From Aggregatimonas sangjinii (GTDB lineage Bacteria; Bacteroidota; Bacteroidia; Flavobacteriales; Flavobacteriaceae): a DNA stretch of 64,000 nt. A program made the position numbers and the translations under genes. The notes below the pieces were generated by a model. It saw only the letters and a list, made by a program, of their open reading frames with translations, made no database searches and was not told where the DNA came from. Location: the NCBI RefSeq assembly GCF_005943945.1, contig NZ_CP040710.1, positions 3,579,501-3,643,500 of the forward strand. The letters are read 5' to 3'. Numbering within the stretch: the stretch's first letter is position 1; every line of letters begins with the position of its first letter. Positions 55,543 through 63,464 of this stretch are shown piece by piece.

Positions 55543-56480
55543 AGGTACTGCACTTAGATAGCAATCACCCACTTATTATCGAACAGTTCTCGGAACTGGG
55601 TTTCGAAAACGATGAGGACTATACCTCCTCCAAACAGGAAATCGAACAAAGAATAGCCGCTTATGATGGTTTGATCATCCGCAGCCGTTTTGCTTTGGAT
55701 GCCGAGTTTTTACAAAAAGCGACCAACCTTAAATTTATCGGTCGCCTAGGTGCAGGCCTGGAAAATATTGATACCGACTATGCCAAGGCGAACGATATTT
55801 TTCTAGCTGCGGCCCCCGAGGGCAATCGCAATGCCGTAGGGGAACATGCTTTGGGCATGCTCCTATCGCTTTTCAACAATCTGAACAAGGCCGATAGGGA
55901 GGTGCGTTCGGGAACATGGGATCGAGAAGGCAATCGCGGGGTAGAGCTCGAAGGCAAGACCGTTGGGATTATTGGTTATGGCAATATGGGCAAGGCATTT
56001 GCCAAAAAACTACAAGGTTTCGATGTTGACGAAGTCATTTGTTACGATATCGAAGGTGGTGTCGAAGACGATAATGCACGCCAGGTGGGTATTATGGAGT
56101 TTCACCAACACACCGAAGTGCTCAGCCTGCATGTACCCCAAACACCCGCTACGATCGGTATGGTCGATACCGCTTTCATCGAAAAGTTCCATAATCCGAT
56201 ATGGCTATTGAATACTGCCCGCGGCAAATGCGTAGTTACCGAAGATTTGGTTGCCGGGCTAAAATCGGGAAAAGTTCTAGGGGCCTGTCTCGATGTGCTC
56301 GAATATGAGAAAACGTCTTTTGAGCACATGTTCTCGGATGGTAAATTGCCCGAAGCCTTTGAATATCTCATCAAATCGGAAAATGTCCTATTGAGTCCGC
56401 ATGTAGCGGGTTGGACTGTAGAAAGCAAAATCAAGCTGGCACAAACGGTAGTCGATAAAATCAAGAAAGAATTTTGTTAA
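55539..56480 (+). CDS. D-2-hydroxyacid dehydrogenase (SerA-like)
   Basis: The ATG at 55539 (ATGA overlap) gives 313 residues. NAD-binding motif GIIGYGNMGKAF, catalytic Arg in LNTARGK, Glu in LDVLEYEK and His in LLSPHVAGWT are all in place. It resembles phosphoglycerate dehydrogenase without an ACT domain; the substrate may be 3-phosphoglycerate or another hydroxyacid. Confidence 0.9.
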   Translation: MKVLHLDSNHPLIIEQFSELGFENDEDYTSSKQEIEQRIAAYDGLIIRSRFALDAEFLQKATNLKFIGRLGAGLENIDTDYAKANDIFLAAAPEGNRNAVGEHALGMLLSLFNNLNKADREVRSGTWDREGNRGVELEGKTVGIIGYGNMGKAFAKKLQGFDVDEVICYDIEGGVEDDNARQVGIMEFHQHTEVLSLHVPQTPATIGMVDTAFIEKFHNPIWLLNTARGKCVVTEDLVAGLKSGKVLGACLDVLEYEKTSFEHMFSDGKLPEAFEYLIKSENVLLSPHVAGWTVESKIKLAQTVVDKIKKEFC

Positions 56481-56489
56481 ATTGCTACA

Positions 56490-56900
56490 GTGAAACGGAC
56501 GGTTTTTATCTTCTCGGCATTGATCGTAGCACTGCTTTGTCTTTTCCAGCTAAGTCAATATGCCTATGTTTCCGGCGATATTTCGGTTGAATTCGGTATC
56601 GCCGTCATTGCCGTGGTCTTCTTTCTCATCGGTAGCTATCTCAGCAAAAGTAGTGTTTCCAAGAGACCTCCCCTGGATAGCAAAGTGGAGAAAAACGGCG
56701 GGGCTGCTCCCGGTCTGACCGAAAGGGAATATGAGGTGCTTCAAGAAATCGCACTGGGCCTGTCGAATAAGGAAATAGGGGCTAAAATGTTTTTGTCGGA
56801 GAGTACGATCAAAACCCACGTTTCCAACCTCTTCATCAAACTCGACGCCAAACGAAGAACCCAAGCCATTCGAAAAGCCAAGGAAATGCAGATTATCTGA
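56490..56900 (+). CDS. membrane-anchored LuxR-type regulator
   Basis: A 136-residue protein starting at GTG 56490: two membrane segments (about 4-24 and 36-54) followed by a LuxR helix-turn-helix (about 75-136, LTEREYEVLQEIALGLSNKEI in parts LTEREYEVLQEIA and GLSNKEIGAKMFLSE). It has no receiver domain. Such two-helix LuxR proteins commonly neighbour DUF4199 genes in Flavobacteriia, as here, suggesting a membrane-linked regulator with its own target. Confidence 0.87.
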   Translation: MKRTVFIFSALIVALLCLFQLSQYAYVSGDISVEFGIAVIAVVFFLIGSYLSKSSVSKRPPLDSKVEKNGGAAPGLTEREYEVLQEIALGLSNKEIGAKMFLSESTIKTHVSNLFIKLDAKRRTQAIRKAKEMQII

Positions 56901-57018
56901 TGGTCTCCATTGTTCTAAATTGGGCTTAACGCCAAGTTCATCATCAATTTGGTACTTTAGTATGAGTGCCATTTTAGGGAGCGAGTTTACATTTGTCCAA
57001 ATCAATTCCATCGGAAAA

Positions 57019-57531
57019 ATGAAAAGTACGATTCTACGTTTTGGGAGTTACGGCGTGTTGACCATCACCGCGCTATCTTTTTTAATATGGTACCTTATCG
57101 GTGTCGTAGATGATAAATGGGGCGAGGTTATCGGGTACTCCTCGATGGTGGTGTCGCTGCTCTTTGTCTACTTTGGCATAAAACACTTTCGGGACAAGGA
57201 GAACAAAGGTGTGGTGTCATTCGGGAAAGCACTCTTGATCGGTATGCTCATCAGTTTGATGGCCGCATTGGCCTTCGGGATATTAGACCTCATCTACGTA
57301 AAGTTCGTCAATCCCGATTTTATGACGGATTATTACACCGGACAATTGGAGCAGCTACAAATCGACCTCCCGGCCGATGAATTTGAAATCCGAAAATCGG
57401 AACTGGAATCCGAAAAAGCGTTCTTCATGAATCCGTTACTGCATTTTTTTGTCATGTCGATGACCGTTTTTGTCATAGGTTTTATAATTTCATTGATCTC
57501 TGCCATGATACTTCAACGAAAAGAAAATTGA
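57019..57531 (+). CDS. DUF4199 membrane protein
   Basis: The ATG at 57019 gives 170 residues with four membrane segments and the DUF4199 pattern (FGKALLIGMLISLMAAL, FNP-like FVNPDF, LISAMILQRKE). Function unknown. It follows the membrane LuxR protein by 118 bases and precedes a DUF1801 gene by 1 base. Confidence 0.86.
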   Translation: MKSTILRFGSYGVLTITALSFLIWYLIGVVDDKWGEVIGYSSMVVSLLFVYFGIKHFRDKENKGVVSFGKALLIGMLISLMAALAFGILDLIYVKFVNPDFMTDYYTGQLEQLQIDLPADEFEIRKSELESEKAFFMNPLLHFFVMSMTVFVIGFIISLISAMILQRKEN

Positions 57532-57532
57532 C

Positions 57533-57988
57533 ATGCAGTACAAAGCCAATTCGCCCGAAGACTACATTCGCCAGCTTCCAGAGGAAAGACAGGCGGTAAT
57601 CTCGAAAATCAGACAGACTATTTTGAATGCCATCCCACAAGGCTTTGAAGAGCAGCTCAGCTACGGGATGCTGGGTTATGTGGTCCCGCACTCTCTTTAT
57701 CCAGACGGCTATCATTGCGATCCCAAATTACCATTGCCTTTTATCAATTTAGCCTCCCAAAAGAACTTTGTAGCCCTCTACCATTCGGGTATCTATGCCG
57801 ATCAAAACCTATACGACTGGTTTGTAGAGGAATATCCCAAACACTGCAAACGCAAATTGGACATGGGTAAAAGTTGCATTCGGTTTAAATATATGGAGGA
57901 TATTCCCTACGAATTGATCAAAGAATTGTGCACCAAGATGACCGTGAGCGAGTGGATCGACCTGTATGAAAAAAATATAAAGCGGTAA
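57533..57988 (+). CDS. DUF1801 protein
   Basis: A 151-residue protein of the YdhG/DUF1801 type (SPEDYIRQLPEERQ, EEQLSYGMLGYVVP, NFVALYHSGIY, CIRFKYMEDIP). Cytoplasmic, function unknown. Almost abuts the DUF4199 gene. Confidence 0.88.
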   Translation: MQYKANSPEDYIRQLPEERQAVISKIRQTILNAIPQGFEEQLSYGMLGYVVPHSLYPDGYHCDPKLPLPFINLASQKNFVALYHSGIYADQNLYDWFVEEYPKHCKRKLDMGKSCIRFKYMEDIPYELIKELCTKMTVSEWIDLYEKNIKR

Positions 57989-58095
57989 TATGAACTAATG
58001 TGCAATTCGCACAAAAAACTAAATTCTCACCAGAACCGAAACCTTGAGCACGTCTGAGGACGGCGCCAAGATTAGGGAATGCAATCATTACAATT

Positions 58096-58479
58096 ATGAA
58101 ACGAGTAACAGGACTAGGCGGATTTTTCTTTAAAACGGACGACCCAGACGGCATAAAGAAGTGGTACAAAGACCGTTTGGGACTCGATACCGATCAATAC
58201 GGTTGCACTTTTTGGTGGAAGGACAAAGAGGGAAACGATTGTTCGACCCAGTGGAGCCCGATGAAGTCCGATACTACCTATTTTCAACCAAGTAAGTCGA
58301 CCTTCATGATGAATTTTCGAGTTGAAAACCTCGTCGCCTTACTGGAAGCATTGAAAAAGGAAGGGGTTACCGTCGTAGGGGAAATCGAAGAATTCGAATA
58401 CGGAAAGTTTGGCTGGATACTCGATCCCGACGGGAATAAACTAGAACTGTGGGAGCCCGTTGACTCCGCATTTTTATGA
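58096..58479 (+). CDS. VOC/glyoxalase-like protein
   Basis: A 127-residue single-chain VOC protein with two beta-alpha-beta-beta-beta halves (GGFFFKTDDPDGIKKWYKDRLGL in parts FFKTDDPDGIKKWY; ILDPDGNKLELWEP). Metal ligands are only partly clear (a final Glu in LELWEP). Function not assigned. Confidence 0.88.
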   Translation: MKRVTGLGGFFFKTDDPDGIKKWYKDRLGLDTDQYGCTFWWKDKEGNDCSTQWSPMKSDTTYFQPSKSTFMMNFRVENLVALLEALKKEGVTVVGEIEEFEYGKFGWILDPDGNKLELWEPVDSAFL

Positions 58480-58498
58480 TGTCGTAATATTCAGTACA

Positions 58499-58520
58499 TT
58501 TAGTGGATTTAACCACTAAA
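58499..58520. promoter_or_regulatory. inverted repeat in the TM2 gene leader
   Basis: TTTAGTGG-atttaa-CCACTAAA, an 8-base perfect inverted repeat overlapping a -7-like TACATTTA (58495-58502), 10 bases before the TM2 start. It could be an operator or a leader hairpin. Confidence 0.5.
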
Positions 58521-58530
58521 AACAACGAGT

Positions 58531-58965
58531 ATGTCCGAAGACAATAAAGATTTTGGGGATAAGGCCGAGGATTCTTTCGATAAGGCCAAGGATAAGGCCA
58601 ACGAATTTGCCGGCGAAGCCAAGGAGGCTGCAAACGAGTTTGCCGACGAAGCAAAAAAAGCCGCAAACGAGTTCACCGAAGGGGCTAAAGAAGCTATGGA
58701 TGAGCTTGGTGGGGAAAACAAAAAATTGATCGCGGGAATCTTGGCTATCGTGTTAGGTTCTTTGGGAATCCACAAATTTATCTTGGGATATCAAAAAGAA
58801 GGCATCATCATGTTGGTATGTACGGTTGCGTTAGGAGCGATTACCTGTGGCATAGGAGCATCGGTAATGGGCCTGATCGGATTGATCGAGGGAATTATTT
58901 ACCTCACCAAATCGGATGCCGAGTTTTACAACACCTACCAAGTCGGAAGAAAACCTTGGTTCTAG
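58531..58965 (+). CDS. TM2-domain protein with Ala/Glu/Lys-rich repeats
   Basis: A 144-residue protein. Residues 5-62 are amphipathic 11-mer-like repeats (AKDKANEFAGEA, EAANEFADEAKK, KAANEFTEGAKE) like those of LEA/apolipoprotein-type helices, and residues 68-135 form a TM2 domain with two membrane segments (LGSLGIHKFILGY). The repeats could lie along the membrane. Function unknown. Ends with a strong terminator. Confidence 0.85.
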   Translation: MSEDNKDFGDKAEDSFDKAKDKANEFAGEAKEAANEFADEAKKAANEFTEGAKEAMDELGGENKKLIAGILAIVLGSLGIHKFILGYQKEGIIMLVCTVALGAITCGIGASVMGLIGLIEGIIYLTKSDAEFYNTYQVGRKPWF

Positions 58966-58983
58966 AAGGCTTGTATCCTACTC

Positions 58984-59013
58984 AAAGCCAAATTTATCCG
59001 ATTTGGCTTTTTT
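58984..59013 (+). terminator. terminator after TM2 gene
   Basis: Perfect 10-base stem AAAGCCAAAT/ATTTGGCTTT with a 7-base loop followed by a T-run. Confidence 0.87.
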
Positions 59014-59032
59014 AATTAAATTTATCATCGTA

Positions 59033-59044
59033 ATATTGCAATAT
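59033..59044. promoter_or_regulatory. likely ArsR operator
   Basis: ATATTGCAATAT is a perfect 12-base palindrome ending 11 bases before the arsR start. Such AT-rich palindromes are typical ArsR/SmtB sites, implying autoregulation. Confidence 0.6.
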
Positions 59045-59055
59045 ATAAATATGAA

Positions 59056-59379
59056 ATGGGCATCACCAAAACCGAGATTTTCAATACAAGGCAAAACGAG
59101 CTCGCCACTATTTTTAAAGTGCTGTCGAACCCCGCGCGTATTGCCATACTCCAGTACATAAGCAACCAGAAGGCTTGCATCTGTAATGACATCGTCGACG
59201 AAATTGGACTTGCCCAGCCCACCATATCCCAACATCTGAGAGAGCTCAAAAGTATTGACTTGATCCATGGGGAAATTGATGGTAAAAGCATTTGCTACTG
59301 CATCAACCTGGATAAATGGAAAGAAATACAGGAACTCCTAAATTCCTTTTTTAACAAGACCAAGTTTAATTGTTGCTAA
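59056..59379 (+). CDS. arsR: ArsR-family repressor
   Basis: A 107-residue winged-helix repressor (VLSNPARIAILQYI, LAQPTISQHLRELK). The C-I-C pair in KACICNDIV lies in the recognition-region helix start where As(III)-sensing ArsR proteins have their Cys pair, and the chain ends in FNCC. It heads a cassette of five genes ending with arsC, so arsenite (or another metalloid) is the likely inducer. Confidence 0.9.
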   Translation: MGITKTEIFNTRQNELATIFKVLSNPARIAILQYISNQKACICNDIVDEIGLAQPTISQHLRELKSIDLIHGEIDGKSICYCINLDKWKEIQELLNSFFNKTKFNCC

Positions 59380-59389
59380 AACAAAACAG

Positions 59390-59881
59390 ATGAAAACAGA
59401 CGAATTGCTATCGCTATTAAATGAACACCCGAACAAGAAATTACTTTTCGAGTACACGCCCGGCAACTATGTGGCACCCAATTACCACATCACCGAGGTA
59501 AAGAATATCACCATCGATTCGGTCGATTGCGGGGCCGGAGTCGATTTCTGGAAAGAAACAATCATTCAACTATGGGAGAGTCCGGATGAAAAAGACACCT
59601 TAGATTATATGACAGCTTCCAAAGCCTTGGGCATTCTGAACAAAGTAGACCAGATCAAACCCATGGAACGGGCGGTAGAAGTAAAATTCGAGTACAGTAA
59701 CCGGCATTTTCATACCGCCCAACTTTTTGTCAACGATGTGATGCTACAGGACGATACGCTAATGCTCAAGCTCGGTGTTGAGCAAACCGACTGTAAGGCT
59801 AGGGAAACCTGTGGGGTGCCAGCAGAAGTGAACAACTTATCGGATAATACGAGCTGTGCGCCCGGTAGCGGCTGTTGTTAA
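59390..59881 (+). CDS. DUF6428-like protein with Cys-rich tail
   Basis: A 163-residue protein found next to arsR in Bacteroidota. Central region (VDCGAGVDFWKETIIQLW, MTASKALGILNKV) has no enzyme motif I recognise. The tail holds several Cys and ends CAPGSGCC, a plausible metalloid-binding segment. It starts 10 bases after arsR. Confidence 0.78.
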   Translation: MKTDELLSLLNEHPNKKLLFEYTPGNYVAPNYHITEVKNITIDSVDCGAGVDFWKETIIQLWESPDEKDTLDYMTASKALGILNKVDQIKPMERAVEVKFEYSNRHFHTAQLFVNDVMLQDDTLMLKLGVEQTDCKARETCGVPAEVNNLSDNTSCAPGSGCC

Positions 59882-59911
59882 ACTTTCGAATCAGGTTTCT
59901 AAAAATAAATT

Positions 59912-60487
59912 GTGATGGAAATACTCTTCTATTTGGCCACATTTTGCTTAGTGTTGTTCATGATTTTGGCAACCTACGACGGTTTTTTTCTCCATATCTG
60001 GAAATACGAGCTCTTCCGTAGGCCGGAAAGCGCTTTCGAGCACAAAACACATACGATAAGGGCGATACTGTTCCCCTTGATCGTTTGGTGTCTCTTTTTA
60101 AATGAGACCAGCTGGGCCAGCTTCTTACTAGGTGTTTCTTTGGTGGTTATCGATTTGATCGTATTGGCAATCGATGCCTATTCCGAACAGGAAAGTAGGA
60201 GCTTTATGGGCGGACTCCCTAGATGGGAATACCTCATTCATCTTTTCTCGAATGCTTTTCATTTCTCCGCTATTGCCCTCGTTCTTGCTTTTAAGCTGCG
60301 CGTATCGGATTCGGCTGTACAGTTCGTGAGCACTTTTGCTCCCTCACCCGGGTATGAATTTTTTACATTCATAAGTGCAAATGTCATTCCAGGGGCATTG
60401 CTTTTGGCACTGCTTCATTTTGTGCTGATGCTCAAAAAACCACAAGCTTTTTGGAACAATTGCCGTACAAAAGTAATTTGCTGTTAA
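59912..60487 (+). CDS. membrane protein of the arsenic cassette
   Basis: A 191-residue protein with about five membrane segments (near 4-24, 50-66, 70-90, 112-132, 150-172). No known transporter family is evident. It ends in KVICC. No ArsB or Acr3 is present in the window, so whether this protein moves arsenic species is open. It sits 30 bases after the DUF6428-like gene and 1 base before the acetyltransferase. Confidence 0.75.
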   Translation: MMEILFYLATFCLVLFMILATYDGFFLHIWKYELFRRPESAFEHKTHTIRAILFPLIVWCLFLNETSWASFLLGVSLVVIDLIVLAIDAYSEQESRSFMGGLPRWEYLIHLFSNAFHFSAIALVLAFKLRVSDSAVQFVSTFAPSPGYEFFTFISANVIPGALLLALLHFVLMLKKPQAFWNNCRTKVICC

Positions 60488-60488
60488 T

Positions 60489-60998
60489 ATGAAAACAACG
60501 TACCAACTCGTAGTTCGGCCGATGCATTCCGATGATTGGGAATCGGTTTCCCGTATTTATGCAGAAGGCATCGCCACAGGTTTCGCTACATTTGAAACGG
60601 ACGTTCCTTCGTATGAATCTTGGGACGCCGCCCATATGCAATCCTGTAGGATCGTAGCCTCCGAAAATGGGAATATTCTTGGCTGGGCGGCCCTATCCCC
60701 CGTCTCGAACAGATGTGTGTATGGGGGCGTTGCCGAAGTAAGTGTTTATATTGGGGAGAAAAGTCGCGGAAAAGGCGTTGGAAAATTACTGATGAAGACC
60801 TTGATACACGACAGTGAGTCCGTCGGCATCTGGACGCTCCAATCCGGAATCTTTCCAGAAAATAAGGGCAGCGTTCAATTGCACGAAAAAATGGGCTTTC
60901 GCTATATCGGAAAGCGCGAACGGGTCGGCAAACTGGATGGCATATGGAAGGACAACCTCCTTTTCGAAAGACGAAGTAAAACCATCGGGGTCGATTGA
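60489..60998 (+). CDS. GNAT acetyltransferase (Pat/ArsN1-like)
   Basis: A 169-residue GNAT enzyme resembling phosphinothricin/methionine sulfoximine acetyltransferases (VRPMHSDDW, IYAEGIATGFATFE, VYIGEKSRGKGVGKLLM with the acetyl-CoA loop RGKGVG, GIFPENKGSVQLHEKMGF). In ars operons such proteins are called ArsN1 and can acetylate arsinothricin. That function is inferred from context only. Confidence 0.87.
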   Translation: MKTTYQLVVRPMHSDDWESVSRIYAEGIATGFATFETDVPSYESWDAAHMQSCRIVASENGNILGWAALSPVSNRCVYGGVAEVSVYIGEKSRGKGVGKLLMKTLIHDSESVGIWTLQSGIFPENKGSVQLHEKMGFRYIGKRERVGKLDGIWKDNLLFERRSKTIGVD

Positions 60999-61102
60999 CT
61001 GCGGTAGAGCGGCGATAAACGGATTACTTCGCTAAGCTCGGAATGACAATTGTGGAATCGTACTAATTTGTAAAACTGCCAACAGCGACTGTTTACTAAA
61101 TA

Positions 61103-61137
61103 CTTGAACCTTGAACCTTGAACCTTGAACCTTGAAC
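61103..61137. repeat. five copies of a 7-base tandem repeat before arsC
   Basis: CTTGAAC is repeated five times exactly, ending 5 bases before the arsC start codon. Slippage would change leader length. Confidence 0.9.
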
Positions 61138-61142
61138 CAAAA

Positions 61143-61562
61143 ATGAAAAACATATTAGTACTCTGTACAGGCAATTCCTGTAGAAGCCAAATGGCACATG
61201 GGTATTTACGCACCCTACAGCAAGAAAAGGCCAAAATCTATAGCGCTGGAATCGAAACACACGGACTCAACCCCGGGGCGGTCGCTATCATGGCCGAAGA
61301 TGGCATCGATATTAACGGTCACACCAGCAACCATGTCGATGAATATGATGGTATCCCATGGGACTATATCATTACCGTTTGCGACCATGCGAAAGAAAAC
61401 TGTCCGTTTATTGCCGCGCCCCGTGCCAAACGCATGCACCGTAATTTCTTCGACCCCTCGAAGGTTGTCGGGACAGAGGTGGAGAAACACGCGGCCTTTC
61501 TGAAGGCTCGAAATGAAATCAGGGATTTTTGCAAAAGCTTTATCGCTAAGGAACTCGATTAA
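61143..61562 (+). CDS. arsC: thioredoxin-coupled arsenate reductase
   Basis: The ATG at 61143 gives 139 residues of the low-molecular-weight phosphatase type: catalytic loop C8-T-G-N-S-C-R-S and the redox pair Cys80/Cys87 (VCDHAKENCP), as in the thioredoxin-dependent enzymes. It reduces arsenate to arsenite in the cytoplasm. Last gene of the cassette; its end overlaps the convergent acyltransferase gene by 4 bases. Confidence 0.94.
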   Translation: MKNILVLCTGNSCRSQMAHGYLRTLQQEKAKIYSAGIETHGLNPGAVAIMAEDGIDINGHTSNHVDEYDGIPWDYIITVCDHAKENCPFIAAPRAKRMHRNFFDPSKVVGTEVEKHAAFLKARNEIRDFCKSFIAKELD

Positions 61563-63376
61563 CGATCACCATGGTACCCGTTTTCGGCAAATTTGCGTTC
61601 CAGCTCCGCTTGAAATTCCTCCATTACGGGTTTAACAGTGCTTTCGGGAAGATCGGCGATTTTAATATACATCAGTCCATCCACCGAATTATTGAATAAG
61701 GGGTCTACGTTAAATGCGACTACCTTGGCGTTCTGTTTGATGTACTTTTTGATGAGCACGGGCAAACGAAGACTTCCTGGCTCGACCTCATCGATCATCC
61801 GGTCGAACTTGTTCAAATCGGCCTGAGTTTCATCGAATACGAATTCCTTATCGGCATCCTTCAATTTCACCTTGAATTCTTTTTTCGGATGAACGTATTG
61901 GGCCACGTAGGGGTCCCAATAATGGCTTTTCATAAACTCGATCATCAGTGACTTCGAAAAATTTGAAAATTGGTTGCTGATGCTCACTCCCCCGATAAGG
62001 TATTTATGCTCAGGATGTCGTAAGGTGGTATGAACGATTCCCTTCCACAATAAAAAGAGCGGCATGGGCTTTTGTTGGTACTCCTTGATGATATACGCCC
62101 GACCCATCTCAATGGACTGCTTCATCATCCCAAAGAGTTCCGGTTCAAAACGGAAAAGGTCTTGCAAATAAAACCCATCGATGCCATACTTAGCGAAAAT
62201 TTCCGAGCCTAGACCCATTCGATACGCTCCGGCGATTACTTTGGCCGCATTATCCCATAAAAACATATGGTGGTAGTAGGCATCGAATTTATCGATATCG
62301 GTAGAATTGTTCGTTCCCTCACCTATTTCACGAAAGGTAATCTCGCGCTGTCTTCCTATCTCTTTCAGAATTGAGGGCATTTCATTGGCCGGCGCCAAAA
62401 ACACCGAATAATTCTTACTCTCGAGCATGCGCCGTTCTTTTTTGATCAACTTTGAGATTTCACCTTCGATCAGCTCGGTACGTACGGCAGTAACGATCTT
62501 TCTGGGTTGCTTGGGTAATTTTAAGGTGGTCGGTAGCTGATCGATCAAACGTTCCTTGGCATAGGCGTTCGAAAGTATGTAAGTTTTCTTGCGCAGCAGC
62601 TCGCTAAACTCCTCTAGAGAGGTATGTTCTTCCTGGGTTTTTACCGAAATCGGTTGTCCGATACGCACCTTGATCGGCCGCTTGTGTTGGGTGTAGATTT
62701 CGGAAGGTAATTTTGCGGTTCTGAAAACATCGGCGATTTTGGCCAAACGATAAAAAAGTTTGCTATTGCGGGCGTGAAAATAAATCGGTACCACGGGCAC
62801 TTTGGCCTTTCGGATCAATTTCATGGCGGTTTCTTCCCACTCCTTATCGACGATCATTTTACCCTCTTTGCGCGTAGAAACCTCCCCTGCCGGGAAAATT
62901 CCCAAGGGATGGCCCTCCTGTAAATGCAGCATGGCATTTTTGAAACCTGTAAGGCTACTTTTGGCGTCCTTTCTATTTTCAAAGGGATTGACGGGAAAAA
63001 TATGGTCGGCGATAGGCTCAAAGCGTTGCAGTAAAAAGTTGGCCATTACCTTGTAATCGACACGATGTTTCAACATCAATTTCAACAGAATAATGCCGTC
63101 TATGCCGCCCAACGGATGGTTACTGACCGTAACGAACGCACCATCTTTTGGGAGTCTTTTTAAATCCTCTTCCGGAATTTCATAATCGATCTCGTACTGC
63201 TCCAAGACGGCGTCCAAAAAATCGGTGTCCTTCAGGTGACTGATTTTATCGTACCTGCGGTTCATATTGGAAATTCGAGTGACCTTAAGTACCGTCCAGG
63301 CTAGGAAAGTGCCGAAAACCCCATATTTATCTAGTTTGGTAGCTTTGGCAACTTCCTTTGCGGTCACTAAACCCAT
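61559..63376 (-). CDS. acyltransferase with fused GNAT (PlsC/OlsB-like)
   Basis: A 605-residue protein. The N-terminal lysophospholipid acyltransferase-like part has N-H87-P-L-G-G-I-D93 (SNHPLGGIDG) and PAGEVSTR; the C-terminal part (about 310-560) is a GNAT-type ornithine-acyl-ACP transferase-like domain (VIAGAYRMGLG, LGRFEPE-like LFRFEPELFG). Together these could make ornithine or glycine lipids, which are common in Bacteroidota. Confidence 0.87.
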   Translation of the reverse strand: MGLVTAKEVAKATKLDKYGVFGTFLAWTVLKVTRISNMNRRYDKISHLKDTDFLDAVLEQYEIDYEIPEEDLKRLPKDGAFVTVSNHPLGGIDGIILLKLMLKHRVDYKVMANFLLQRFEPIADHIFPVNPFENRKDAKSSLTGFKNAMLHLQEGHPLGIFPAGEVSTRKEGKMIVDKEWEETAMKLIRKAKVPVVPIYFHARNSKLFYRLAKIADVFRTAKLPSEIYTQHKRPIKVRIGQPISVKTQEEHTSLEEFSELLRKKTYILSNAYAKERLIDQLPTTLKLPKQPRKIVTAVRTELIEGEISKLIKKERRMLESKNYSVFLAPANEMPSILKEIGRQREITFREIGEGTNNSTDIDKFDAYYHHMFLWDNAAKVIAGAYRMGLGSEIFAKYGIDGFYLQDLFRFEPELFGMMKQSIEMGRAYIIKEYQQKPMPLFLLWKGIVHTTLRHPEHKYLIGGVSISNQFSNFSKSLMIEFMKSHYWDPYVAQYVHPKKEFKVKLKDADKEFVFDETQADLNKFDRMIDEVEPGSLRLPVLIKKYIKQNAKVVAFNVDPLFNNSVDGLMYIKIADLPESTVKPVMEEFQAELERKFAENGYHGDR

Positions 63377-63464
63377 ATGGTGTTTTCGTTTTAGGTAGCC
63401 GTAAATATAGCGAAATCAAAATTTCGCTCCCTTGTTTTAACATTTAAGACCGCTGAAAAAACCC

